The position numbers were made by a program, and so were the translations under genes. Of a stretch of 6,372 nt of DNA, positions 1-5,663 are shown in pieces. The stretch spans positions 1 to 6,372 of the forward strand of contig JACCSN010000435.1 in NCBI GenBank assembly GCA_013812985.1, written 5' to 3'. Source of the stretch: Hyphomicrobiales bacterium (lineage in GTDB: Bacteria > Pseudomonadota > Alphaproteobacteria > Rhizobiales > Afifellaceae). Below the pieces are notes generated by a model. The model ran no database searches, was not told where the DNA came from, and saw only the letters and a list, made by a program, of their open reading frames with translations. Every line of letters starts with the position of its first letter. Within the stretch, counting starts at the first letter, position 1.

Positions 1-84
1 ACCGCGCTGTTCCTTGCCACCTTCCCCAGCAACGCGCTGACCGGGCAAAGCATCGTGGTCAGCCACGGCTGGCGGATGGACTGA
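1..84 (+). CDS. C-terminal end of a short-chain dehydrogenase/reductase (partial, 5' end outside the window)
   Basis: Reading from base 1 in frame 1 gives 27 residues and then a TGA at 82-84. The segment ALFLATFPSNALTGQS followed by IVVSHGW is the usual SDR C-terminus: the helix before the last strand, the T-G-Q turn, and the final hydrophobic strand ending in HGW where many SDRs have GGW. The SHGW version is one I associate with SDRs annotated as 3-hydroxybutyrate dehydrogenase-like, which would use NAD(H) to interconvert 3-hydroxybutyrate and acetoacetate. This fits the acetoacetate decarboxylase remnant two genes downstream. The catalytic Ser/Tyr/Lys and the cofactor-binding Rossmann motif lie outside the window, so substrate is inferred from context. 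The stop codon overlaps the next start (TGATG), which points to one operon with translational coupling. Confidence 0.8.
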   Translation, partial: TALFLATFPSNALTGQSIVVSHGWRMD

Positions 85-1520
85 TGCCCATGCGCGAAGT
101 CGATGTCGCCATCATCGGCGCGGGCACGGCGGGCATGGGGGCGTATCGCGCCGCGCGCAAGCACACCGATAATCTGGTGCTGATCGAGGGCGGGCCCTTT
201 GGGACCACCTGCGCGCGGGTCGGCTGCATGCCGTCCAAGCTGTTGATCGCGGCGGCCGAGGCCGCCGAGGCTGTGCGCGAGGCCGCCGGTTTCGGCGTTC
301 ACGCCGCTGCGCCGCGCGTCGACGGCGCCGAGGTAATGGCAAGGGTTGGGCGCGAGCGCGACCATTTCATAGGCTTTGTGCTGGAGGCGTTAGAGGCCAT
401 CGACCCCGCCCACCGGCTGAAGGGCTGCGCCCGGTTCGAGGATCCGCATACCCTGCGGCTTGACTCCGGCGAGGCGCTGCGCGCCGCGCGCATCGTCGTC
501 GCCGCCGGCTCGGTTCCGGTGCGGCCGAAGGCGTTCGACGCGGCGGGCGACCGACTGATCGTAAATGATGACGTGTTCGGCTGGACCGATCTGCCGAAGG
601 CTGTCGCGGTGTTCGGTGGCGGCGCGCTGGGGTTGGAACTGGCGCAGGCGCTGCACCGGCTTGGCGTGCGCGTCCGGCTGTACGGCAAAGGTGGCGGCGT
701 GGGCCAGTTGAGCGACCCCGCGGTGCGCAAGGCCGCCGCCGCCGCGATCGGCGCAGATCTGCCGTTCGACCCGGATGCAGACGTGCAGGACGTCGCGCGT
801 GAGGGTGACGAAGTGATCGTGCGGTTCACAGAAAGTGGCGAAAGCCGCGAGGAGCGGTTCGACTGGCTTCTGGCCGCGACAGGGCGCAAGCCCGCGCTCG
901 ACGGGCTGAACCTCGGTGCATCGGGCCTCACACTTGATGGTCGCGGGATGCCAAAGATCGATCCCCTGACGATGCGGACCGAGGCGGAGCATATCTTCTT
1001 CGCCGGCGATGCCGCCGCCCGCATTCCGTTGCTGCACGAGGCGGCCGACGACGGCCGTATCGCGGGCGACAACGCCGGGCGATTCCCCGAAGTCGCGGCA
1101 CATCCCCGGCGTACGCCGCTCGCGATCGCGTTCACTGATCCGAACATCGCCACTGTTGGCGCATCGTTCGCCGAATTGTCGGATGCCTCCTGCGACTTCG
1201 CCATCGGCGAGGTGGATTTCGCCGATCAGGGCCGGGCGTGCGTGCTGCGCAAGAACGTCGGGCTGCTGCGGGTCTATGGCGCGCGCGGCACGGGCCGTCT
1301 GCTTGGCACCGAGATGGTCGCACCGAGCGGCGAGCATCTGGCGCATTTGCTGGCATGGGCGGTGCAGGCCGAGATGGATGTGGAAACTGCGCTGGCAATG
1401 CCCTTCTACCACCCGGTGATCGAGGAGGGCTTGCGCACCGCTTTGCGCGAACTGAGCCTGAACCTAGGTCGCCGATCCGAAAATCCCCCCCGCAGCATCG
1501 ATTGCGGCCCGGGCGCCTGA
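84..1520 (+). CDS. FAD-dependent pyridine nucleotide-disulfide oxidoreductase, dihydrolipoyl dehydrogenase-like
   Basis: The 478-residue protein has the full class I flavin disulfide reductase layout. An FAD-binding GAGTAG is at residues 12-17. The redox-active pair is C43 and C48 in TTCARVGCMPSK. The NAD(P)-binding glycine motif GGGALG is at 178-183, the second FAD contact ATGRKP at 265-270 and FAGDA at 306-310. The C-terminal dimerisation domain carries the catalytic H443 in FYHPVIEE. Such enzymes pass electrons between NAD(P)H, FAD and a dithiol, classically dihydrolipoamide. No acyltransferase or E1 gene is nearby, so it is not clearly part of a 2-oxoacid dehydrogenase complex and its true substrate is unknown. 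The strand after the second glycine motif ends VRLYGKG without the acidic residue usual for NAD preference, so NADPH use is possible. Residues past about 461 form a short Arg/Pro-rich tail that looks non-conserved. The ATG at 84 overlaps the upstream stop and starts just before the conserved DVAIIGAG strand, which supports this start. Confidence 0.9.
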   Translation: MPMREVDVAIIGAGTAGMGAYRAARKHTDNLVLIEGGPFGTTCARVGCMPSKLLIAAAEAAEAVREAAGFGVHAAAPRVDGAEVMARVGRERDHFIGFVLEALEAIDPAHRLKGCARFEDPHTLRLDSGEALRAARIVVAAGSVPVRPKAFDAAGDRLIVNDDVFGWTDLPKAVAVFGGGALGLELAQALHRLGVRVRLYGKGGGVGQLSDPAVRKAAAAAIGADLPFDPDADVQDVAREGDEVIVRFTESGESREERFDWLLAATGRKPALDGLNLGASGLTLDGRGMPKIDPLTMRTEAEHIFFAGDAAARIPLLHEAADDGRIAGDNAGRFPEVAAHPRRTPLAIAFTDPNIATVGASFAELSDASCDFAIGEVDFADQGRACVLRKNVGLLRVYGARGTGRLLGTEMVAPSGEHLAHLLAWAVQAEMDVETALAMPFYHPVIEEGLRTALRELSLNLGRRSENPPRSIDCGPGA

Positions 1521-1546
1521 GGCCGATCGGAATTGGACACATAGCC

Positions 1547-1695
1547 ATGAACAAGAACGAAATCCTGTCCCTCCCCGGGATGCCGCCGGGAAACCCGAGC
1601 TACCCCACCGGGCCCTATCGCTTTGTTGACCGGCAGTATTTAACGTCGTCTACGAGAGCGAAGCCGAAGCGATCCGTGCGAGAGCCGATCCCCTG
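1547..1695 (+). pseudogene. N-terminal remnant of acetoacetate decarboxylase (truncated and frameshifted)
   Basis: From the ATG at 1547 the frame reads MNKNEILSLPGMPPGNP, then SYPTGPYRFVDRQY. This matches the conserved opening of acetoacetate decarboxylases (S-x-P/Y-P-x-G-P-Y-x-F-x-N/D-R-E/Q-Y). The next family residues, F-N-V-V-Y-E-S-E-A-E-A-I-R-A, appear only after adding one base near 1640-1641 (TATTTAAC where TATTTTAAC would keep the frame). This shows a 1-nt deletion. A proline-containing stretch resembling the following V-V-P-E-P-L is blurred near 1681-1692, and after that no homology is visible. The family is about 250 residues long, so some 80 percent is missing. In the unshifted frame translation runs on antisense through nrsF to a stop at 1826-1828, giving a nonsense tail. 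The intact enzyme would decarboxylate acetoacetate to acetone and CO2. The gene starts 26 nt after the upstream stop, as expected for a third gene of the SDR operon. It ends about 16 nt from the convergent nrsF stop, so the break coincides with the edge of the bufferin cluster. Whether a frameshift or the truncation came first cannot be told. Confidence 0.82.
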
Positions 1696-1710
1696 CCTTC
1701 GAGAAGAATT

Positions 1711-2349
1711 TTACCAGCGGACGAAGGTCTTGGCGCCAACGGCTCCCGTGAGCGCGAGGCCGGCGATGGCGATCGGATACCAGGTCGCGACGAAGAGCGG
1801 GGAATCGTCGGTGCATTGGGCCGCGTAGAGGGTCGCGGCGATGCCACCGGCAAGCAGCCCCGCCACGGCGCCCGCGAGGGCCGGTCTGGTCGGCGCACCT
1901 TGACGCAGCGCAAGCAGGAAGATCGCCAGCGGACCGATGCCGATCAGCGGAACGTAGGTCAGGCAGACCATGCTGTTCGTGCCGATCATCCTGGCGGTCC
2001 ATGAGTCCGGCGGCAGCAGGAAGAGCTCGAGGACGACCGCTGCGACGATCAGCACCGGCGCGACAGCCAGAAAGGGCAGCCCCTCGCGCCAAGTTTCGCC
2101 CGGCCGTGACAGCGAGCGGGCGAGACCGAATGCGCTCGCGGCAAGCGCGATCGTCACGACGAACTTGAACAGAAACCGCGGCGTTTCGGCAGCGGCGGCG
2201 ATATCCGGCCTTGGGCCGAGCGTGGTGAAGAAAACGACCGCGGCCAGCGCGACGGCGAGCCCGGCCGCGCCCCACCAGACGGCGGAGAGGGAAACAGCCG
2301 ACGGCCGGGCATCTGCCGCCAAAGTCCTGATCAAAACGTCTGTGTCCAT
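1711..2349 (-). CDS. nrsF: NrsF-family (DUF1109) membrane anti-sigma factor
   Basis: The 212-residue protein has a short N-terminal cytoplasmic segment, MDTDVLIRTLAADARP, followed by about six hydrophobic segments (roughly residues 22-42, 61-79, 91-112, 130-148, 155-175 and 190-206). This is the DUF1109/NrsF layout. NrsF proteins hold an ECF sigma factor at the inner membrane and release it under stress. Exactly two cysteines are present, C129 and C179, on the two sides of transmembrane segments. In Caulobacter NrsF, two conserved cysteines with the same spacing of 50 residues are, as I recall, needed for the response to heavy metals, so the sensing device looks intact. The upstream TTG at 2364 in the same frame would add five residues, but the ATG at 2349 is preferred because it matches the family start. 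It lies one base after the sigma factor stop (TGAAATG), which suggests translational coupling. No obvious terminator follows the stop at 1711. Confidence 0.9.
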   Translation of the reverse strand: MDTDVLIRTLAADARPSAVSLSAVWWGAAGLAVALAAVVFFTTLGPRPDIAAAAETPRFLFKFVVTIALAASAFGLARSLSRPGETWREGLPFLAVAPVLIVAAVVLELFLLPPDSWTARMIGTNSMVCLTYVPLIGIGPLAIFLLALRQGAPTRPALAGAVAGLLAGGIAATLYAAQCTDDSPLFVATWYPIAIAGLALTGAVGAKTFVRW

Positions 2350-2350
2350 T

Positions 2351-2887
2351 TCAACTTCGTCCAAACCGCTTGGCGATCACCGCCAAGCCTCGATGGTGTG
2401 CGACCCGCACCGCGGTTTCGGTCATCCCGAGGCTCTTGGCCGTCTCGCGGATCGAGCGGCCCTCGACGGAGATCGCCGCCACCACCGACCTCTGGCCGGG
2501 CGCCAAGGTTTCCAAGGCGCGTCCGACCTCCCGGTCGCTGAGGGTTTCAGGCTCCGGCTCGGCATATGTCTCGGCAATCTCGCTGATCTCGATCTCGACG
2601 TGGCGACCGCGACGGCGAAAGGCGTCGATCAGCTTGTAACGCGCAATCGCGTAGAGCCAGGGCGTGACCGGCGTATCGATCCGCCAGGTGTGACGTTTCA
2701 GGTGAATTGCAAGCAGGGTTTCCTGCACGACGTCCTCCGGATCAATCCCGCCCTGCATGGTCCTTCGCCGGACGTAGCTACGCACGAGACCCGCCGCCCG
2801 TTGGAGGACTTCGCCATAGGCTCGCTCGTTGCCTCCGACCGCTGCGCGCATGAGCCGAGTGAGTTCGTCTCCGTCCGTGCCGACCAA
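2351..2887 (-). CDS. sigF: ECF RNA polymerase sigma factor, SigF type
   Basis: The 178-residue protein has the two domains of ECF sigma factors. The region 2 domain is about residues 8-92, with DPEDVVQETLLAIH at 49-62 and WLYAIARYKLIDAFRRR at 77-93. The region 4 helix-turn-helix is about residues 120-175, with the recognition part SIRETAKSLGMTETAVRV at 145-162. It would direct RNA polymerase to stress promoters, here most likely the two GTAAC-type promoters in the adjacent divergent region. The downstream gene encodes NrsF, the known membrane partner of SigF in Caulobacter. No ATG is available near the N-terminus, and the TTG start at 2887 is chosen because an excellent Shine-Dalgarno (AAGGAGGG, 2900-2893) sits 5 nt upstream. 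The first in-frame ATG is residue 13 and would cut into region 2. The gene probably drives its own transcription. SigF is assigned from gene neighbourhood and promoter type, not from alignment. Confidence 0.9.
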   Translation of the reverse strand: MVGTDGDELTRLMRAAVGGNERAYGEVLQRAAGLVRSYVRRRTMQGGIDPEDVVQETLLAIHLKRHTWRIDTPVTPWLYAIARYKLIDAFRRRGRHVEIEISEIAETYAEPEPETLSDREVGRALETLAPGQRSVVAAISVEGRSIRETAKSLGMTETAVRVAHHRGLAVIAKRFGRS

Positions 2888-2892
2888 GCCTG

Positions 2893-2900
2893 CCCTCCTT
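2893..2900 (-). promoter_or_regulatory. Shine-Dalgarno site deciding the TTG start of sigF
   Basis: The minus strand reads AAGGAGGG here, an almost perfect anti-16S match, with 5 nt to the TTG at 2887-2885. An ATG at 2907 in another frame opens only a 69-codon shadow frame and has no comparable site before it. Confidence 0.75.
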
Positions 2901-2906
2901 CCTTCA

Positions 2907-2932
2907 TACGGTCGCGAGCAGCTCTTTGTTAC
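2907..2932 (-). promoter_or_regulatory. SigF-type promoter of the sigF-nrsF operon (autoregulation)
   Basis: The minus strand has GTAACA at 2932-2927, a 16-nt spacer (2926-2911) and CGTA at 2910-2907. As I recall, the Caulobacter SigF promoter is GTAACC-N16-CGAA, so only the last -35 base and one -10 base differ. The spacer length and hexamer are the same as in the divergent bufA promoter. Transcription would start around 2900, leaving a leader of only about a dozen bases that begins at the Shine-Dalgarno. This supports self-activation of the sigma operon; the start point itself is inferred. Confidence 0.72.
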
Positions 2933-2967
2933 ACCGGCAGTGCCGCGCCGAGGCCTCTAAATTTGCC

Positions 2968-2987
2968 GATCACGACATTGGGTGATC
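2968..2987. repeat. 6-bp inverted repeat upstream of the bufA promoter
   Basis: GATCAC at 2968-2973 and GTGATC at 2982-2987 form a perfect 6-bp dyad with an 8-nt spacer. It is centred about 20 bp before the -35 element of the bufA promoter, a position where an activator or a second regulator could bind. Six-base dyads also arise by chance, and no regulator with this site is recognised. Confidence 0.3.
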
Positions 2988-2995
2988 AGGGGGAT

Positions 2996-3021
2996 GTAAC
3001 ACATCGCCGGTCCTGATCGAA
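2996..3021 (+). promoter_or_regulatory. SigF-type promoter of the bufABCD operon
   Basis: GTAACA at 2996-3001 is followed by a 16-nt spacer and CGAA at 3018-3021. This matches the recalled Caulobacter SigF consensus (GTAACC-N16-CGAA) at nine of ten defined bases, and the preceding T (TGTAACA) is shared with the divergent sigF promoter. The start of transcription would fall near 3027-3030, giving a leader of about 50-55 nt before bufA. Because the TTG at 3022 lies at or before that start point, it cannot be the translation start from this promoter. Confidence 0.8.
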
Positions 3022-3081
3022 TTGACTAATGCGCGTTCGAGCTACGGCGCGCCGAGCAATCCAAAACGGGAGAAGACAATC

Positions 3082-3417
3082 ATGTCCATGAGATCCAATA
3101 TCAGCGCGGCGATTTTGGCCAGCGCCGTCGCAGGTGCGCTGACGTCGATGGCGGCCGCTCAAGCGGCCGGCGGGCCTCTGACGCCGGCGGAAGCACAAGC
3201 GGCGACGGAGGCCGGCAAGGAGAAGTGCTACGGCGTTTCCCTCGCCGGGATGAACGACTGCGCGGCAGGGCCCGGCACCACCTGCCAGGGCACCTCGACG
3301 GTCGATTTCCAGGGCAATGCCTGGACGCTCGTTCAGGGCGGCACCTGCGCAACGCTTGACGTGCCGGGCGACCGCGAGGGCTCGCTCGAGCCGCTCACAC
3401 GCGACATCCCAGCGTAA
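3082..3417 (+). CDS. bufA: Bufferin precursor peptide (DUF2282, BufA1-like)
   Basis: The 111-residue protein opens with a Sec signal peptide: positively charged start MSMRSN, a hydrophobic Ala-rich core to about residue 24, and a likely cut after AQA at residue 28. The mature part has the DUF2282 signature with four cysteines, C49 (KCYGVSLAG), C60 (NDCAAGPG), C68 (TTCQGTS) and C89 (GGTCATL), plus FQGNAW and a C-terminal [12 protein letters not shown]. In bufferins such cysteines are converted by the BufB/BufC enzyme pair, reported products being thiooxazole-type rings, and the exported product binds copper and protects the cell. The unusually long precursor with a cleaved signal peptide is typical of bufferins and unlike classical short RiPP precursors. 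The start at 3082 is chosen because GGGAGA at 3068-3073 lies 8 nt upstream. The longer frame opening at 3022 would begin at the promoter itself. The in-frame ATG at 3088 is a weaker alternative. It is the first gene of the operon. Confidence 0.9.
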   Translation: MSMRSNISAAILASAVAGALTSMAAAQAAGGPLTPAEAQAATEAGKEKCYGVSLAGMNDCAAGPGTTCQGTSTVDFQGNAWTLVQGGTCATLDVPGDREGSLEPLTRDIPA

Positions 3418-3450
3418 ACCCAAGCAACTTGCCGGAAAGCGGAGACCACG

Positions 3451-4377
3451 ATGAACGAACTGGCGATTCACCCAGCCTCGCGGGCCTCGGCAGCCTCACG
3501 CTTTCCGGCGTTTCCGATCGCCGGTCTTGCAGGAACCAGCCTGAAACATGAGCACTTGCCGTCGATCCTGGCCGATGACGGTCAGGCTGGATTCTTTGAG
3601 GGCCACGCGGAAAACTACATGGGCGCGGGCGGTCCGCCGCACGCTGCGTTGACCCGCGTCCGCCAGGATTACCCGGTTTCGCTCCACGGCGTCTGCATGT
3701 CGATCGGCGGGCCGAGGCCGCTCGACAAGACCCACCTCGCTCGGTTCAAGGCCCTCGTCGACCGCTACGAGCCGACGCTCGTCTCCGAGCATCTGGCGTG
3801 GTCGACCCACGAGACGACTTACTACAACGACCTGCTGCCGCTGCCTTACACGCCGGCCACGCTGGCACGGGTCGCCGAGCATCTCGACGAGGTGCAGACG
3901 ACGCTCGGCCGTTCGATCCTGCTCGAAAACCCGTCGACCTACGTCGTCTTTTCGCAGTCGACCATGAGCGAGACGGATTTCATCCGCGAACTGGTACGGA
4001 GTACCGGCTGCGGTCTGCTTCTCGACGTCAATAACGTCTTCGTCTCGGCCACCAACCACGGTTCTTCCGCGCTAGGCTATCTCGCCGACTTTCCGCTCGA
4101 GCATGTCGGCGAGATCCATCTGGCCGGACATGCCGAACAGGTGGACGATGAGGGCGATCGCCTGCTCATCGACAGCCATGACGGTCCCGTTGCCGATGCG
4201 GTCTGGAAGCTGTTCGACATCGTGATCGAGCGGTGCGGTCCCGTTCCCACGCTGGTCGAATGGGATAGCGACATCCCCGAATGGCCCGTGCTCAAGGCGG
4301 AGGCAACCGCCGCACAGGCGATCCTCGACCGCCACGCGCAGCATCTCCTGCCCGGAAAACGCCATGCGGTCCGTTGA
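3451..4377 (+). CDS. bufB: BufB, DUF692/MNIO-family multinuclear non-heme iron oxidase
   Basis: The 308-residue protein is a full-length DUF692 (MbnB-like) TIM-barrel enzyme. Conserved segments run in order: [13 protein letters not shown] at 28-40, [11 protein letters not shown] at 48-58, [11 protein letters not shown] at 77-87, VSEHLAWS at 111-118, NDLLPLPYT at 126-134, ILLENPSTY at 156-164, CGLLLDVNN at 187-195, EIHLAGH at 221-227, IDSHDGPV at 240-247 and LVEWDSDIP at 268-276. The His, Glu, Asp and Asn residues in these motifs, including H79, E113, E159, D192, N194, H223, H243 and E270, are the expected pool of iron ligands. The family uses two or three iron ions and O2 to oxidise cysteine side chains of precursor peptides; here the substrate should be the DUF2282 peptide encoded 33 nt upstream. 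A Shine-Dalgarno GGAG at 3441-3444 precedes the ATG by 6 nt. The N-terminal ~22 residues look variable. The 3' end overlaps bufC. Confidence 0.93.
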   Translation: MNELAIHPASRASAASRFPAFPIAGLAGTSLKHEHLPSILADDGQAGFFEGHAENYMGAGGPPHAALTRVRQDYPVSLHGVCMSIGGPRPLDKTHLARFKALVDRYEPTLVSEHLAWSTHETTYYNDLLPLPYTPATLARVAEHLDEVQTTLGRSILLENPSTYVVFSQSTMSETDFIRELVRSTGCGLLLDVNNVFVSATNHGSSALGYLADFPLEHVGEIHLAGHAEQVDDEGDRLLIDSHDGPVADAVWKLFDIVIERCGPVPTLVEWDSDIPEWPVLKAEATAAQAILDRHAQHLLPGKRHAVR

Positions 4378-5173
4378 AACCGGCGGCCGCGAAGAGGGCG
4401 ACGAGCCCTGCTTCGCGACCGACTTTGTCGCCGGGCTCCTCGATCCCGACCGCGTCACGCCCGGCGCCGTCGCCGGGCCGAACGGTAAGGCGGCCAAAAA
4501 GCGCTACAACGTCTATCGCAACAACGTCACCGTCAGCCTGATCAATGCGCTGGCGGCGGTGTTCCCGGTGACGCGGCGCATCACCGGGCCCGATTTCTTC
4601 CGTGCGATGGCGCGCTTCCATATCCGCGCCACGCCGCCGAGCTCGCCGCTCCTCTTCGAATACGGCCGCGACTTCCCCGATTTCATCGAGGCCTACCAGT
4701 ATGCGCGCTCGACGCCATGGCTGGCGGACGTGGCACGGATCGAGCGGGCATGGCTCGACGCCTACCACGCGGCCGATGCCGCCCCGCTGGCGCCTCAGGC
4801 TTTGGCGGCGATACCGGCGGAGTTGCTGGCGGACACCGTCTTTCGATGCCATCCCGCAACCCGGATCGTGCGCTCCCGCTTTCCGGCACTGAGCCTTTTC
4901 GCGCGCCATCGAGGCGAGGGGCCCGCCGCGACGATCGAGACCGCGGAGCCGGAAGACACGCTGATCACAAGGCCCGGCATGGAGGTTGCCGTTCGTCGCC
5001 TCCCACCCGGAGGCGCGCTCTTCCTGACGCGTCTTATCTCGGGTGAAGGCCTCCGCGAGGCCGCCGCGGCCGCCCTTGCGGCCAGCCCCGACTTCGACCT
5101 GTCCGCCAATATCGCCGGAATGCTCGAGGCGGGCGTCTTCACGGCGGTCGATCGGGATACGCTCGATGGTTGA
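4364..5173 (+). CDS. bufC: BufC, DUF2063-family partner protein of the bufferin-modifying enzyme
   Basis: The 269-residue protein carries the DUF2063 N-terminal helical domain: [12 protein letters not shown] at 17-28, the hallmark [17 protein letters not shown] at 47-63, then [18 protein letters not shown] and [12 protein letters not shown], and later [18 protein letters not shown] at 122-139. A second, less conserved domain (about residues 150-265) resembles the PqqD-like or winged C-terminal part that helps bind the peptide in related MbnC-type proteins. The family was once annotated as putative DNA-binding, but its constant pairing with DUF692 enzymes points to a role in recognising the precursor and activating BufB. 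The ATG at 4364 overlaps the end of bufB by 14 nt with only a weak GGAA upstream, so translation is probably coupled. An internal start nearer to the conserved domain cannot be excluded. Confidence 0.88.
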   Translation: MRSVETGGREEGDEPCFATDFVAGLLDPDRVTPGAVAGPNGKAAKKRYNVYRNNVTVSLINALAAVFPVTRRITGPDFFRAMARFHIRATPPSSPLLFEYGRDFPDFIEAYQYARSTPWLADVARIERAWLDAYHAADAAPLAPQALAAIPAELLADTVFRCHPATRIVRSRFPALSLFARHRGEGPAATIETAEPEDTLITRPGMEVAVRRLPPGGALFLTRLISGEGLREAAAAALAASPDFDLSANIAGMLEAGVFTAVDRDTLDG

Positions 5174-5663
5174 GCGGCAGCTTTCCGGCAGCGATAAATG
5201 GCCTGGGTCGGCGGGATTCGTGGACCGGGTGAACGCCCTCGTACGTGCGATCGCCCCGCCGTCTCTCACCCAGCTTGCGTTGCGCCTGGCGCTCGCGGTG
5301 CCGTTCTGGCGATCGGGCGTGAACAAATGGGACGGCTTCCTCCAGCTGAACGACGTCGCCGTCTTGTTGTTCACCTCAGAGTTCACCTTAAAGCTGCCGG
5401 GCGGCCCCTATCCGTTCCCCGCGCCGGCGATCACGGCCTTTGCTGCCGGCTTTGCGGAAATCCTGTTACCCGTCCTCCTTGTTCTTGGCCTGGCGACGCG
5501 ACTCTCGGCGCTGGGGCTTCTGGTCATGATCATCGTCGTGCAACTGACCGTGCCGAGCGGTTGGCCGCTGCACGTTACCTGGGCGGCCATGGCGCTCGGG
5601 ATCATGGCGTGGGGGCCGGGGCGCATTTCGATCGATCATTTAATCGCGCGACGCAGCCGGTGA
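5166..5663 (+). CDS. bufD: DoxX-family inner-membrane protein of the bufferin operon (BufD-like)
   Basis: The 165-residue protein has about four transmembrane segments (roughly 33-52, 88-110, 113-130 and 136-150). It also has DoxX landmarks: ALRLALAVPFWRSGVNKWDGF at about 38-58 (shown in two parts, ALRLALAVPFW then RSGVNKWDGF), FAAGFAEILLPVLLVLGLATR at 92-112 (FAAGFAEILLP then VLLVLGLATR), and GWPLHVTWA near the end. DoxX proteins are linked to redox or thiol stress and quinone-side electron transfer, but the biochemical role in bufferin operons is not known. It is the fourth gene in the arrangement DUF2282-DUF692-DUF2063-DoxX seen in Caulobacter (gold-induced gig genes). The ATG at 5166 overlaps the bufC stop by 8 nt, which supports this start over upstream in-frame codons inside bufC. 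No clear terminator follows the stop. Confidence 0.9.
   Translation: MVERQLSGSDKWPGSAGFVDRVNALVRAIAPPSLTQLALRLALAVPFWRSGVNKWDGFLQLNDVAVLLFTSEFTLKLPGGPYPFPAPAITAFAAGFAEILLPVLLVLGLATRLSALGLLVMIIVVQLTVPSGWPLHVTWAAMALGIMAWGPGRISIDHLIARRSR

Noticed and set aside
299..1412. Long minus-strand open frames of 301 and 340 codons
   Set aside because: They are antisense to the intact flavoprotein gene and have no recognisable motifs.
1697..1713. Possible terminator at the convergent end of nrsF
   Set aside because: The CTTC/GAAG dyad has only a 4-bp stem, and the nearby T-run precedes rather than follows it in the nrsF direction.
2634..2639. GTAACG hexamer on the plus strand inside sigF as a further SigF promoter
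   Set aside because: No CGAA-like element follows at 16 nt, and it lies within a gene pointing the other way.
1970..3016. 348-codon plus-strand open frame
   Set aside because: It lies antisense to sigF and nrsF, both of which have clear family signatures, and its translation is low-complexity with no recognisable domain.
3022..3081. Upstream extension of bufA from a TTG at 3022 adding 20 residues
   Set aside because: It begins directly after the -10 element, so it would not lie on the transcript. It also has no ribosome binding site and would place a charged stretch before the signal peptide.
4292..5386. 364-codon minus-strand open frame
   Set aside because: It is antisense to bufB, bufC and the DoxX gene and reads as an Arg/Gly-rich shadow of GC-rich coding DNA.
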